Shown here in pieces: positions 10,196-20,577 of a stretch of 64,000 bases of DNA. The stretch comes from Pseudoips prasinana (Eukaryota; Arthropoda; Insecta; Lepidoptera; Nolidae). A program made the position numbers and the translations under genes. Location: positions 3,973,001 to 4,037,000 of the forward strand of contig OX621234.1 in NCBI GenBank assembly GCA_951640165.1, in the 5' to 3' direction. Each line of letters starts with the position of its first letter. Position 1 is the first letter of the stretch. The notes under the pieces are model-generated. The model did not search any database. It saw only the letters and a program-made list of their open reading frames with translations, and had not been told where the DNA came from.

Positions 10196-10725
10196 GGACA
10201 TTATTCACACGCGGCCATCCGATCCCAAACTAAGCAGAGCTGGTACTATGGAAACCATATAACTGATATACTACATATTCTACTTTTGTAAATACATATA
10301 TAGATAACTAGCTGTGCCCCGCGGTGTTACCCACGTTAAATTTTATAAATTTACTTTGCTATAAACCTCACGGAGCCCGAGACCTTTCCAACGAATGCAA
10401 AACCGTGGAAATCGGTTCGTGCGTTCTGGAGTTATAGCGTCAGGAAGGAAAACCCGACTTATTTTTATATAGTAGACTAGCTGTGCCCCGCGGTGTAACC
10501 CGCGTTAAATTTTATAAATTTTCTTTGCTATAAACCTCACGAAGCCCGAGACCTGTCCAACGAATGCAAAACCATGGAAATCGGTTCGTGCGTTCTGGAG
10601 TTATAGCGTCAGGAAAGAAAACCCGACTTATTTTTATATAGTAAATAAGACCCAGACTTATCAGGACAAACACACATGTTCATGAGTGGGAACCGAACCC
10701 ACGACCTGCGGCGTGAAAGGCCCGT
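10196..10725 (-). mobile_element. SINE family 2 split by a 169-bp tandem pair
   Basis: The SINE tail is at 10196-10310 and its tRNA-like head at 10645-10725 (box B GGGTTCGGTTCCC on the minus strand). Between them lie two head-to-tail copies of a ~169-bp element starting at 10311 and 10480 (GCTGTGCCCCGCGGTG...GTTCTGGAGTTATAGCGTC). The head and tail rejoin at the expected SINE position if the pair is removed. Confidence 0.75.
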
Positions 10726-10915
10726 AATTATACTTTTAAATGCTAGATTGCATGCCATTATCTGTAAAAATCATTTTAGTGCTTTAGATTTCCCATCAAC
10801 TGCCCAAGATAAAGTCTGATAACAAATCTGATGACTTGTAACGATGGTAAGAAATAGCTTATTGTCTTGTTGTTTAGTCTTACTACTATTATATCAGCCC
10901 TACAATAGATTCTGG

Positions 10916-11512
10916 TCAAAGGTCTCGGCGGCTTCCAATCCTCAAAGGGTCCTCAGTTCCCCTTGTTGGGGGCTGCCACTGCTGCGTCTTCAAGTTTATG
11001 GGCGTTTGTGACTGAAAAAAAAAATTCAGGGCTATTTGCGAGTGACGCCGTTGTCTCCTTCGGTGAGGCAATCTTGTTGCAGAAGGAGGCTGCCGAGCGG
11101 GATCGGGAACGAGCCGATCCCGCTCGTAGACGGAGGAGCAGCCGATAGCCCAAATCTCCTCGGGGCTGCGGCGGGAGTGTAAGAAGTGTCGTCCACTGCC
11201 ACCACGTACCAGCAGCTCCGGGAAGACAGCGATCTGGTAGTGGCGCAGTCGCTGTGCCGGACTGGCAGGAGTCTGCAATAGGGGAGGGCAATCTCGAACC
11301 CTCCCAGGGTACGTGTCCCGACTATCAGGGACATGGCGCAAAAAGGGGTAATCGGAGCAGCATACTCGCGTTCCCGGGGCTCCTCCCAACAGGCTCCAAG
11401 AGAAGTCCACGGCAGGTTAGGTTTAGTCGGTGCGAGTCCGACAAACCCATCCGCAGACTCTTTTTGCGGGTGGCATGTGTAGGCATTCCCCCTGCGTTAA
11501 CAAAAAAAAAAG
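10916..11512 (+). pseudogene. R1-clade LINE C-terminus and 3' end
   Basis: From 11044 the frame reads DAVVSFGEAILLQKEAAERD and then an Arg-rich end, with a stop at 11146-11148. This is the usual extreme C-terminus of R1-type LINE ORF2. The 3' untranslated region follows and ends in an A-run (11502-11511). The copy is 5' truncated, with no reverse transcriptase core. It gives the key for recognising the non-coding tails at 7370-7622 and 56120-56290. Confidence 0.8.
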
Positions 11513-11700
11513 GAAAGGGCTGTTTGCGAGAAGAATATAGTAGATTATGAAACATGGATTTTTGGATACTCTGTGAAGAAATCGCGCGGCGGCAGCAATT
11601 CCTCTGCAGAATCCTTAGAAAAACAACTTGTCGTGCATTTCGATAGGAGATGTTAGATGCTGTTTGTCGGAAGTTATTTGGAATAGCTAGAAATGGGAGG

Positions 11701-11816
11701 TACAGACGCCAGCACATTTCTTTCATAGATTTTCAACTATATCACAAAAGCGTAAGGTTCACTTTCGATTTTAGATTTTTAACAGATTGGGGTCGCTTGA
11801 TGTGCTGGCGTCTATA
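11701..11816. mobile_element. MITE with TACAGACGCCAGCACAT ends
   Basis: The terminal inverted repeats (TIRs) TACAGACGCCAGCACAT and ATGTGCTGGCGTCTATA bound 116 bp. A 139-bp relative is at 53516-53654. The TA at both outer ends fits a Tc1/mariner-type target duplication. There is no coding capacity. Confidence 0.8.
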
Positions 11817-12311
11817 CGTTGAAATATTAATAAGAATAAAGATGGTATATTAATATTGTTTTTCGAATGTTGTTCAGTTTGTGTTCTTCATTAAAATTAT
11901 CGAGTACTTATTTATTGATTGGAAATTATTTTCTTTACCTTAAAACTCGCGTTTTTACGAATTATGGCTTTAAGGGGTTCAGGCCAGAAGTTGGGACTTG
12001 AAATAGTCCTCTTGTTAGTTGCTTATACGACGATTGGTAGGTGATTTCGTATTTAATCACAAAGCGGAACCGACAATAATGCGCAGGGAAATACTTTAGT
12101 CGGCGCACGGCGTTCTAAATCTGTTAATTATTTTAGGGCCTTCCATTACTTTACTTAGTATTTAAAATTTTTCAGATTTAAGATGTTACAGGTATTTGAT
12201 GTCCTTGAATAAATAAATATTAACCCGTATTAGGTACACAATTCTACTCGTGGATCCGCCAAAGTGCGAGTCTACCTTCCATCATCATCATATCATTATT
12301 ATTATTGATTA

Positions 12312-12650
12312 CTAGCTGTGCCCCGCGGTTTTACCCGCGTTATTTTACTTTACTTACTTTATAAATTATCACAGCTCCTCCCCCGTGGCTGATAGCGTGT
12401 TAATATGTAGCCTATATGTTGACCCGACCTCTTAGTAATATTCATGCAATATTTGAAGTAAATCCATGCGGTACTTTTTGAGTTTAGCCCGGACATACAT
12501 ACAGACAAACAGATAAACAGACAAAAATTCTGAAAACTATATTTTTGGCTTCGATATCTATAGTAGATCACGCCTCAAGTATCGTTTTAAAAAAATATTC
12601 AATGTAGATACAGTTTTGACTTTCCTACGATTTTATTATATGTATAGATT
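12312..12650 (+). repeat. Family A repeat, full length
   Basis: This is the cleanest full copy: it starts TAGCTGTGCCCCGCGG and ends TTTTATTATATGTATAGAT. It is followed by a T-run and a SINE 3 tail fragment on the minus strand (12660-12712). Confidence 0.75.
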
Positions 12651-12689
12651 TTTTTTTCTGGGGACAATGTCACACAGATCATCCTAGCC

Positions 12690-12912
12690 CCAAACTAAGT
12701 AATTATTATTACTGCTAGATAAAGGCCTCCCCCAAAGATCTCCACAATTTCCAGTCCGACTTCCAGCGACCCTCACAAGATCATCGGTCCATCTTGTAGG
12801 GGGCCTGCCCACGCTGCGTCTTCCGATTCGTGGTCGCCACTCGAGAACCTTTCTGCTCCAGCGGCCGTCGCCTCTACCAGCTATGTGCCCTGTCCACTGC
12901 CACTATTTCTTC
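12690..12912 (+). repeat. LINE-type fragment, same family as 5960
   Basis: It contains AAAGGCCTCCCCCAAAGATC, GGGGGCCTGCCCACGCTGCG and GTGGTCGCCACTCGAGAACC. No frame is open over its length. Confidence 0.5.
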
Positions 12913-13071
12913 AGTCAACCTTTAAATCTAGTAGATATAAATGTACAAATATAAATAAATAAATATCTTGGGACAACTAAAACACTGCCATTTAATCTCA
13001 ATCTAGGCAAAGCCTTGTACTAAGGCAACCAGGCAACTGATAACCATCCTTATATCTCTAAATAATAATGA

Positions 13072-13330
13072 TAATATAATAATCATATCTAGGGACAATG
13101 TCACACAGATCATCCTAGTCCCAAACTAAGCAAAGCTTGTACTATGGGTACCAGGCGACGATATACATACTTATATAGATAGATAAATACTTAAATGCAT
13201 AGAAAACATCCATGACTCAGAAACAAATATTCGTGCTCATCACACAAATATTTGCACTTACTGGGATTCGAACCCAGGACCACCAGCTTCGTAGGAAGGA
13301 GCACTACCAACTAGGCTACGGTGACCGTCA
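13072..13330 (-). mobile_element. tRNA-derived SINE (family 3), full length
   Basis: On the minus strand the head reads GCCTAGTTGGTAGTG (box A) and GGGTTCGAATCCCAG (box B). The body has CGTCGCCTGGTACCCATAGT and the tail GATCTGTGTGACATTGTCCC. A second, partial copy is at 14102-14250 (-), a tail at 58725-58868 (+) and scraps at 5660 and 12660. Confidence 0.85.
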
Positions 13331-13331
13331 A

Positions 13332-13422
13332 ATGCACACAAATATCTATCGGAAGATCAGCGCTGCAGTAATGCACCTGGTATTACTGCAGCGCTGATCT
13401 TCCGATAGATATTTGTGTGCAT
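13332..13422. repeat. Perfect 41-bp palindrome joining two SINEs
   Basis: Arms 13332-13372 and 13382-13422 match exactly around a 9-nt loop. The left arm abuts the head of the minus-strand SINE 3, and the right arm runs into a plus-strand SINE 2 body (13405-13600), so the palindrome marks the fusion of two opposite SINEs. Confidence 0.9.
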
Positions 13423-13600
13423 GAACATGTCTGTTTGTCCTGAGTATAGGTGTAACTATCTATATAAGTATGTATTTACAAAATAAAAATAGTAAGTATA
13501 TGTAGAATATCAGTTATCTGGTTTCCATAGTACAAGTTCTGCTTAGTTTGAGATCAGATGGCCGAGTGTAAGTAATGTCCCAGGATATTATTTATTTATC
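13405..13600 (+). mobile_element. SINE family 2, headless copy
   Basis: The body starts GATATTTGTGTGCATGAACA and ends with TTTGAGATCAGATGGCCGAG and AATGTCCCAGGATATT. The tRNA-like head is missing. A separate head-like piece with GTTGGTAGATAACCTGCC and GGGTTCGATTCCCACC lies at 13803-13872. Confidence 0.75.
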
Positions 13601-13909
13601 ATCATCCATCAAATAACTTACGCGTACATTATTGCGTAAGTTGAGATTCTAAGACGCATTTACGCAACGAAACGTGTATAGATCACAATATGAAGATCGG
13701 AGTCCGGCAGATGCCTTTGACAGATGGCTATAGGTTACATAAGGACCGTAATGTTACGACAAATTGTATTCTATAAGCGAGGAAATGTAAGTATCTATGA
13801 TTGTCGCGCCTGTTGGTAGATAACCTGCCTTTCACGCCGGAGGTCGTGGGTTCGATTCCCACCCCACGAGGGACAATTTTTTTTTTAAAGATCTCTCCTT
13901 TACTAATGA

Positions 13910-14093
13910 ATCTGATCCCTGTGTCGCGGGGTACTTTACAAACATATAATAGACGGACAAAAATTACATCCAGACTTAGAACAACTATTTATGGGTCACA
14001 CAAATAGTTGTCCGGCGCGGGACTCGAACCCGCGACACGAAGAGGCGAGGCGACTGTCTTAGCCGCTGCGCCACACGTGCAGTCACATTTGTG
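13910..14093 (-). mobile_element. tRNA-derived SINE (family 4)
   Basis: On the minus strand box A is GTGGCGCAGCGGCTAAG and box B GGGTTCGAGTCCC. The tail ends in AGTACCCCGCGACACAGGG. A second copy is at 22612-22772 (-) and tail scraps are at about 29870 and 61885. Confidence 0.8.
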
Positions 14094-14101
14094 TGCATGA
14101 T

Positions 14102-14250
14102 TTTAAGCAAAGCTTGTACTATGGGTACCAGGCGACGATATACATACTTATATAGATAGATAAATACTTATATCCATAGAAAACATCCATGACTCAGAAA
14201 CAAATATTCGTGCTCATCACACAAATATTTGCACTTACAGGGATTCGACA
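14102..14250 (-). mobile_element. SINE family 3, partial copy
   Basis: It matches the inner part of 13072-13330 (CAAGCTTTGCTTA, CGTCGCCTGGTACCC, reversed) and stops inside box B. It lies directly after the head of a SINE 4 copy. Confidence 0.7.
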
Positions 14251-14467
14251 TAACACCAGCTTTGTATCATCATACTGCGATCCACAACCCGCCTGTTAAG
14301 CTAAATTGATAGCACAAGCGCAACACCGGCAATTGTGGGGATCTTTGGGGGAGACCTTAGTCCAGCAGGGGACGATACCAGATAATTACACCCAGACCAG
14401 GACAAAAAGACATGTTCAATTGCCTCGATTATTGTCATTATATATATATATATATATATATATAATA

Positions 14468-15749
14468 GGTCTTTACCTATGAAATTGCCGTTTTGTATGA
14501 AAAAATTTAAACGAATTTTTTTCATGAATTTTTTTATTTGTATTAATCGAAGTAATCACCCATGCAATCAATGCATCTTTGCCATCGCAGTGGCAGTTTA
14601 TTGATGCCCTTCTTAAAGAAATCAGCTGGACGGGAGGCAACAAATTCTTCAAAGGCATTTTGTACTGCCTCTCGGGTATTGAATTTTTTTCCCGCCAAGA
14701 AGTTATCCAAATTCTGGAAAAAGTAGTAGTCTGTAGGCGCAAGGTCTGGTGAGTAGGGCGGATGACGGAGAGCTTCCAACCCCAGTTCTTGCAACTTGGA
14801 GACCGTCTGCTGTGCAGTATGAGGTCGCGCGTTGTCGTGCAGGAGCAGCGGAGACGAGCGATTGACCAATGCTGGTTGGAGATGCGCCAGCTTCTCCATC
14901 ATTGTGCTCAGTTCTTCACAGTACACATCTGCAGTAATGCTCACCCCGTTTGGTAAGAAGCTGTGATGAATCACACCGGCGCTAGACCACCAAACAGTGA
15001 CCATCACTTTTCTAGGGGTAAGTTTTCGTTTAGGGCATTGTTTAGGTGCTGAAACAGGATCCAACCAACTTGCTGAGAGCTTGCGGTTATCAAACAGAAT
15101 CCATTTTTCATCGCAGGTAACAATGCGGTTCAAAATTCCTTCATTTGTGTGTCTGTTGAGCAGTGCAAGGCACGTCTCGACGCGTACTTCGCGCTGGCGA
15201 TCATTGAGTTCGTGGGGCACCCATTTGTCAAGCTTTTTTACCTTGCCAATTTGACGCAAATGGACCAATATTGTTTTGACGCTAACGTCGAAAGCTGCTG
15301 CTAATTCAGCCGTAGATTGTGTATCATCAGCTTCCACAACCGCCTTTAATTCGTCATTGTCGACCAAAGTCTTCGGACGACCGCGAGGTTCATTTTTCAG
15401 GTCGAAATTTCCAGAACGGAAGCGAGCAAACCAATAACAGGTGGTGCGTTGGTTTGTAGTGTTAGCTCCGTAAACGTCGTTGATGTTGCGTGCCGCTTGT
15501 GCCGCGTTGCTGCCACGACGGTACTCATATTCCATAATTACTCGAATTTTTAACGTATCCATGATGACGAAAAAGATTGAAATGCGATGAAAATGTAACA
15601 CTAATCAATAAAGAAATGACTACTTTTGGAAAAAAGAATCCATGTTTTTAAAATAAAATTAATTTGAAATTAGAATTCTTAGCCAAACAAAAATTATTTT
15701 GATTTGAAATGGCCAGTACTGCAGAACGGCAATTTCATAGGTAAAGACC
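14468..15749 (-). mobile_element. Intact mariner element, copy 1
   Basis: The TIRs begin GGTCTTTACCTATGAAATTG (left) and match the reverse complement at the right end. TA duplications lie at 14466-14467 and 15750-15751. The length is 1282 bp, typical of mariner, and it holds one uninterrupted transposase gene on the minus strand. The left flank is a (TA)n run at 14440-14463. The copy at 23235 has exactly the same length. Confidence 0.95.
14543..15562 (-). CDS. Mariner transposase, intact
   Basis: This 339-residue DD34D transposase would cut and reinsert its element at TA dinucleotides. The N-terminal half carries the paired helix-turn-helix DNA-binding region (about 1-110), followed by the linker motif WVPHELN at 114-120. 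The catalytic triad is D151 (VTCDEKWILF), D243 (LLHDNARPHT) and D278 (YSPDLAPTDYYFF), with 34 residues between the last two. I chose the ATG at 15562 because the upstream in-frame ATG at 15601 adds 13 residues unlike the family. The block GKVKKLDKWVPHEL suggests the cecropia-like subfamily that includes Hsmar1. The frame is open to the usual ending GDYFD, so activity is possible but unproven. It shows two Leu/Val changes (NRKLSASWLDPVS) where copy 2 has Arg/Gly. Confidence 0.95.
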   Translation of the reverse strand: MDTLKIRVIMEYEYRRGSNAAQAARNINDVYGANTTNQRTTCYWFARFRSGNFDLKNEPRGRPKTLVDNDELKAVVEADDTQSTAELAAAFDVSVKTILVHLRQIGKVKKLDKWVPHELNDRQREVRVETCLALLNRHTNEGILNRIVTCDEKWILFDNRKLSASWLDPVSAPKQCPKRKLTPRKVMVTVWWSSAGVIHHSFLPNGVSITADVYCEELSTMMEKLAHLQPALVNRSSPLLLHDNARPHTAQQTVSKLQELGLEALRHPPYSPDLAPTDYYFFQNLDNFLAGKKFNTREAVQNAFEEFVASRPADFFKKGINKLPLRWQRCIDCMGDYFD

Positions 15750-15768
15750 TAATATATATATATATATA

Positions 15769-17360
15769 CACACATCAACAAAGTCTAGGGATACGTTATT
15801 TTGAAATCAAACATGGCTTTATTGTTTAAAACCTATTTAGTTTCCTTAAAAAGTTTATTTACAGATTTAAACCTTGTCTATTCTTTATTCAAAATTTAAA
15901 AATTAAAATGAGAAACAAATGAAAACACGCAAAGCACAGCGCAATCTTGAGTTGTATCTAATTTCAAGAAGTTGCATTAAAATTTTTTTTGCGTGTTAAT
16001 TGAAGGAAACCTGATAAATTGTTTTATTTTCTTTTCTCAATTGGTTGTGTAAGCTTTTTAGCGTCATGCCACGCCATCATTTGAGTCGAGATGAAATGTT
16101 ACGGGCAGTTGGCATGTTACAAAACGGTGCTATTCAACGCGTCGTTGCTGAGTCTCTGGGCACAAGCCAAAATGTGGTATCCAGGCTGTGGTCACGTTAT
16201 CGCGCTACTGGAGATGTGGCAGAACGGCACACAGGTAGATATCGTGTTACCACTCAGAGACAGGATCGATTTCTCCAAATGACCGCCAGAAGACTACCCA
16301 ATATCACAGCGATGCAACTAGTGCAAAGGCTCCAGGAGGGTCAGCAGCTGCTGGTGAGCGACCAAACCGTGCGAAGGAGGCTGCATGAAGTTGGTCTTCA
16401 TGCTCGCAGACCGCTACGAGTCCCAGCGCTGCGACGTGGCAATCGCGGTAGGCGACTTTTATGGGCTCAAGAACATTTGACATGGAGTGATCAACAATGG
16501 TCATTGGTGCTGTTCACTGATGAGTCCCGCTATGGATTTCATCCAGATTCGAGACGAACACGCGTTTGGAGAACTCCAGGCAGGGTCAGCCGTCTCCGAC
16601 ATCCACAGGAGGTCCACTCTTACCAAGGCGGGACAATTATGGTGTGGGCAGGAATACGAATCGGCGGACGAACCCAACTCATTTGGATTCAGGGCAGCAT
16701 GACTGCCCATAGATACCGTGAGGAGGTAGTAGAACGTGTCATTGTCCCGCTCAGGGCCCTAACGGGGCAAGAATTTCAGCTCATGCATGACAATGCACCT
16801 TCCCATACAGCGCGGCTGGTGAGGGCCGCCCTTCGAGAACACGATGTTCAGGTATTAGATTGGCCTCCACAGTCGCCAGACTTAAACCCAATTGAACACG
16901 CCTGGGACATGTTACAGCGAAGAGCATTGAGGGATTTTCCGCCCAACTTGACAACAGAAGAACAACTTTTCGAACATTTAAAAAGAACTTGGGACTGCAT
17001 ACCCCAGCAAGACATTGACACCTTAATTTTAAGTATGGAAAATCGTTGCCGCTGTGTGATTAATGTTAGAGGAGGAAATACCGATTACTGATTATCAGAT
17101 TTGGTAAGATTTTTATTCATTTAATTCGATTGAATAATTTTATAAGAATAAAATGTTTTTGTTCACTCAGTAATTTTCTATGGCTTAATTAATTTAAGAC
17201 TTTTATTAATTAGAAAAACAAAATCGCATCGTGTTGTTAATGTTTAAATATCGGCCATGAAATTATCTTTAATTCTTCCATTTACAGTCATAACAAAATG
17301 TTTATAGTTTTCTAGATAATCAATGAAATGTTCAATATCCCTAGATTGTGTTGATGTGTG
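15769..17360 (+). mobile_element. Tc1-like element, copy A
   Basis: The ends begin CACACATCAACA with imperfect inverted repeats of about 25 bp (two mismatches in the first 24). TA flanks are at 15767-15768 and 17361-17362. The element is 1592 bp with one transposase gene, and it abuts the (TA)n run to the right of mariner copy 1. It is near-identical to copy B 64 bp downstream. Confidence 0.95.
16066..17091 (+). CDS. Tc1-like DD34E transposase, copy A
   Basis: The product is a 341-residue cut-and-paste transposase. The N-terminus (about 5-110) has the helix-turn-helix regions (RDEMLRAVGMLQNGAIQRVV and LVSDQTVRRRLHEVGL). The catalytic residues are D152 (FTDESRYGF), D242 (MHDNAPSHT) and E277 (SPDLNPIEHAW), with 34 residues between D242 and E277, as in the Tc1 group. 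A GRPRR-like hinge is not clear. I start at ATG 16066 (MPRHHLSRDE), because upstream codons in frame use TTG only. The gene is intact and its protein is identical to that of copy B, so recent movement is likely. Confidence 0.95.
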   Translation: MPRHHLSRDEMLRAVGMLQNGAIQRVVAESLGTSQNVVSRLWSRYRATGDVAERHTGRYRVTTQRQDRFLQMTARRLPNITAMQLVQRLQEGQQLLVSDQTVRRRLHEVGLHARRPLRVPALRRGNRGRRLLWAQEHLTWSDQQWSLVLFTDESRYGFHPDSRRTRVWRTPGRVSRLRHPQEVHSYQGGTIMVWAGIRIGGRTQLIWIQGSMTAHRYREEVVERVIVPLRALTGQEFQLMHDNAPSHTARLVRAALREHDVQVLDWPPQSPDLNPIEHAWDMLQRRALRDFPPNLTTEEQLFEHLKRTWDCIPQQDIDTLILSMENRCRCVINVRGGNTDY

Positions 17361-17424
17361 TATATATATATAATGACAGTGATCATATTTCTTCTCTCAT
17401 CATTTAAGTCTAATATATTATATA

Positions 17425-19016
17425 CACACATCAACAAAGTCTAGGGATACGTTATTTTGAAATCAAACATGGCTTTATTGTTTAAAACCTATTTAGTTTC
17501 CTTAAAAAGTTTATTTACAGATTTAAACCTTGTCTATTCTTTATTCAAAATTTAAAAATTAAAATGAGAAACAAATGAAAACACGCAAAGCACAGCGCAA
17601 TCTTGAGTTGTATCTAATTTCAAGAAGTTGCATTAAAATTTTTTTTGCGTGTTAATTGAAGAAAACCTGATAAATTGTTTTATTTTCTTTTCTCAATTGG
17701 TTGTGTAAGCTTTTTAGCGTCATGCCACGCCATCATTTGAGTCGAGATGAAATGTTACGGGCAGTTGGCATGTTACAAAACGGTGCTATTCAACGCGTCG
17801 TTGCTGAGTCTCTGGGCACAAGCCAAAATGTGGTATCCAGGCTGTGGTCACGTTATCGCGCTACTGGAGATGTGGCAGAACGGCACACAGGTAGATATCG
17901 TGTTACGACTCAGAGACAGGATCGATTTCTCCAAATGACCGCCAGAAGACTACCCAATATCACAGCGATGCAACTAGTGCAAAGGCTCCAGGAGGGTCAG
18001 CAGCTGCTGGTGAGCGACCAAACCGTGCGAAGGAGGCTGCATGAAGTTGGTCTTCATGCTCGCAGACCGCTACGAGTCCCAGCGCTGCGACGTGGCAATC
18101 GCGGTAGGCGACTTTTATGGGCTCAAGAACATTTGACATGGAGTGATCAACAATGGTCATTGGTGCTGTTCACTGATGAGTCCCGCTATGGATTTCATCC
18201 AGATTCGAGACGAACACGCGTTTGGAGAACTCCAGGCAGGGTCAGCCGTCTCCGACATCCACAGGAGGTCCACTCTTACCAAGGCGGGACAATTATGGTG
18301 TGGGCAGGAATACGAATCGGCGGACGAACCCAACTCATTTGGATTCAGGGCAGCATGACTGCCCATAGATACCGTGAGGAGGTAGTAGAACGTGTCATTG
18401 TCCCGCTCAGGGCCCTAACGGGGCAAGAATTTCAGCTCATGCATGACAATGCACCTTCCCATACAGCGCGGCTGGTGAGGGCCGCCCTTCGAGAACACGA
18501 TGTTCAGGTATTAGATTGGCCTCCACAGTCGCCAGACTTAAACCCAATTGAACACGCCTGGGACATGTTACAGCGAAGAGCATTGAGGGATTTTCCGCCC
18601 AACTTGACAACAGAAGAACAACTTTTCGAACATTTAAAAAGAACTTGGGACTGCATACCCCAGCAAGACATTGACACCTTAATTTTAAGTATGGAAAATC
18701 GTTGCCGCTGTGTGATTAATGTTAGAGGAGGAAATACCGATTACTGATTATCAGATTTGGTAAGATTTTTATTCATTTAATTCGATTGAATAATTTTATA
18801 AGAATAAAATGTTTTTGTTCACTCAGTAATTTTCTATGGCTTAATTAATTTAAGACTTTTATTAATGAGAAAAACAAAATCGCATCGTGTTGTTAATGTT
18901 TAAATATCGGCCATGAAATTATCTTTAATTCTTCCATTTACAGTCATAACAAAATGTTTATAGTTTTCTAGATAATCAATGAAATGTTCAATATCCCTAG
19001 ATTGTGTTGATGTGTG
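17425..19016 (+). mobile_element. Tc1-like element, copy B
   Basis: It has the same 1592-bp length, orientation and ends as copy A, with TA at 17423-17424 and 19017-19018. By eye three single-base differences separate the copies: an A/G in the leader, C versus G in a synonymous codon near 17906, and T versus G in the tail. The flanks are inverted repeats of each other (TTTAAGTCTAATATA and TATATTAGACTTAAA). Confidence 0.95.
17722..18747 (+). CDS. Tc1-like DD34E transposase, copy B
   Basis: The 341-residue protein is identical to that of copy A, with catalytic D152, D242 and E277 all present. It reads from ATG 17722 to a stop at 18745-18747 without interruption. Identity between neighbouring copies could reflect local hopping, tandem duplication or gene conversion. 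The distinct flanks favour insertion or duplication including spacer DNA. Confidence 0.95.
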   Translation: MPRHHLSRDEMLRAVGMLQNGAIQRVVAESLGTSQNVVSRLWSRYRATGDVAERHTGRYRVTTQRQDRFLQMTARRLPNITAMQLVQRLQEGQQLLVSDQTVRRRLHEVGLHARRPLRVPALRRGNRGRRLLWAQEHLTWSDQQWSLVLFTDESRYGFHPDSRRTRVWRTPGRVSRLRHPQEVHSYQGGTIMVWAGIRIGGRTQLIWIQGSMTAHRYREEVVERVIVPLRALTGQEFQLMHDNAPSHTARLVRAALREHDVQVLDWPPQSPDLNPIEHAWDMLQRRALRDFPPNLTTEEQLFEHLKRTWDCIPQQDIDTLILSMENRCRCVINVRGGNTDY

Positions 19017-19018
19017 TA

Positions 19019-19247
19019 TATTAGACTTAAACTAGATAATTAAACATAATCTCTTGACAATAACTTGATACGAGCTAGCTAAATATCATTGCTATAATAA
19101 AATAAATTTTATACATGATTTCATACAATGTGTAACTAAATATCTGTGTTACTAGAAATAATAATGTATACAACTATGTTACTACAAACATGTTCTGACT
19201 ATTTACAAGCGCTTTTTTAAAGTCTACGTGGATAAAAACGTTTTTTT
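19019..19247 (-). repeat. Family B repeat next to Tc1 copy B
   Basis: The reversed family B copy starts exactly at the transposon's TA (TTAGACTTAAACTAGATAAT) and lacks the final ~35 bp of the family, which would have lain on the other side of the insertion. Confidence 0.7.
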
Positions 19248-19289
19248 TTTTTTATGTTACATCAGCAAAAATGCTACAATAATATTTTT

Positions 19290-19592
19290 AGGTGAGGCAA
19301 AAGGAGTCTTGTGCGGGTCGCTGGAAACTGCTGGATGCGAATAGCGCAAGACCGGCAACTGAGGACTGAAGGACTGAGGACCGGCTACACCCCCGTGCCT
19401 CGGAGAGCACGTAAAGAAGTTGGTCCTATACCTGACCTCTTTCCGGTCGTGTCGCTAGGCGTCCCATCGGATCATGAGAGTGGTGGAATAGAAAGTGCCC
19501 CTGTGCAAACACTTGTGCAATATGTCCTGCGCAATTGGTTAATCTCCATTGAGAATGGCCGCCGTGGCTGAAATTCGGCCGGGAAGACATAA
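19290..19592 (+). mobile_element. SINE family 1 tail behind a LINE-type fragment
   Basis: Bases 19384-19592 match the SINE 1 body and tail (GTGCCTCGGAGAGCACGTAA, ATGTCCTGCGCAATTGG). In place of the tRNA head there is another repeat piece (GTGCGGGTCGCTGGAAACTG). Confidence 0.7.
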
Positions 19593-20568
19593 TTATGTTT
19601 GTTCGCCTCAGTTCTTATCTTGTACCATGCTCAATCAACTGCATAATGTCGGTTTCATTGACGACGTTCGCACAATTTCTCTCACTGACGATGTGCAGAT
19701 TACTGCTGTACCTATGACATCTGCACCTCAGTATAAAAAATAGACAGTACGGAAACTACGTATAAACGGTCGAAACGGCACACTCACACAAACATACGCT
19801 TCGACAAGACCCCTAAGCGGTAGTCGCGGTGCTGTCAGTAGTGAGTGCCGCGTCAAAACGAGTGGTCGCGTGTTAGTTTATCTCCGCAATCTTTTTAAAA
19901 ATCCACGTGCGTATTTCGTTGTTTACGGCTGTTTGAACTCGGCTTCATCGAAATGGGAGCTTTAGTATTTTAATCGTCCTGCTGATTTATAAAACAAATA
20001 CGTTTTAATAAAAAGAGATAGTAGTATTACAATCCTACAGCTTCAATAATTCCTTTATTCGAAACTACAAAACGAAATTAATTTATTACCTTTGTCGAGG
20101 ATTAAATGCTAATTTCTCTCTGGCTTCTTCGGCCTTATGAGCCTTTAGTAAAATATATTTTTATTTCATTTATTGGTCTATGTCCTGTAAAGTCCGTCAC
20201 AGTCAAGTAATACATAGTCCTTGTCCTACCCCAGTAAAGCAGTGGAGACTTTACTAGAGGCTTATATCGATGGTGAAATTTCAATAGCTACTAACTACTG
20301 AAATTAATTCACACCAAAATCCACTATAATATTCACTGAGATCAGTTACTATAAAGCTCATATTCGCGTGTTCCATTTAAAGTAGAACAGTTATAAGATA
20401 TTGACTCTTCACCGTCGATATGTAGTTTTAGATTCCACACAGAAAATCGCAATTCACGGCATTATGGCACTTTCCTCCATTTGTGTACATTGTCCATGAT
20501 GTTATGTCTAAACATCCACCATACACATAAAAACTCGAATTTACACCAGTTTTTGAAAATGAATCAAT
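19593..20568. other. Apparently low-copy spacer
   Basis: I found no repeat family and no convincing exon. 19780-19930 is richer in GC and CpG (CGGTAGTCGCGGTGCTGTCA), which could be the 5' region of a gene or element lost here. No internal evidence decides it. Confidence 0.35.
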
Positions 20569-20577
20569 GCCCCGATG

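Noticed and set aside
11032..11410. Minus-strand frames of 100-164 residues
   Set aside because: They lie antisense to the R1-type coding tail at 11044-11148 and its 3' region.
13803..13872. Possible tRNA gene with a good box B
   Set aside because: The arms do not form a cloverleaf and the sequence matches the head of SINE family 2.
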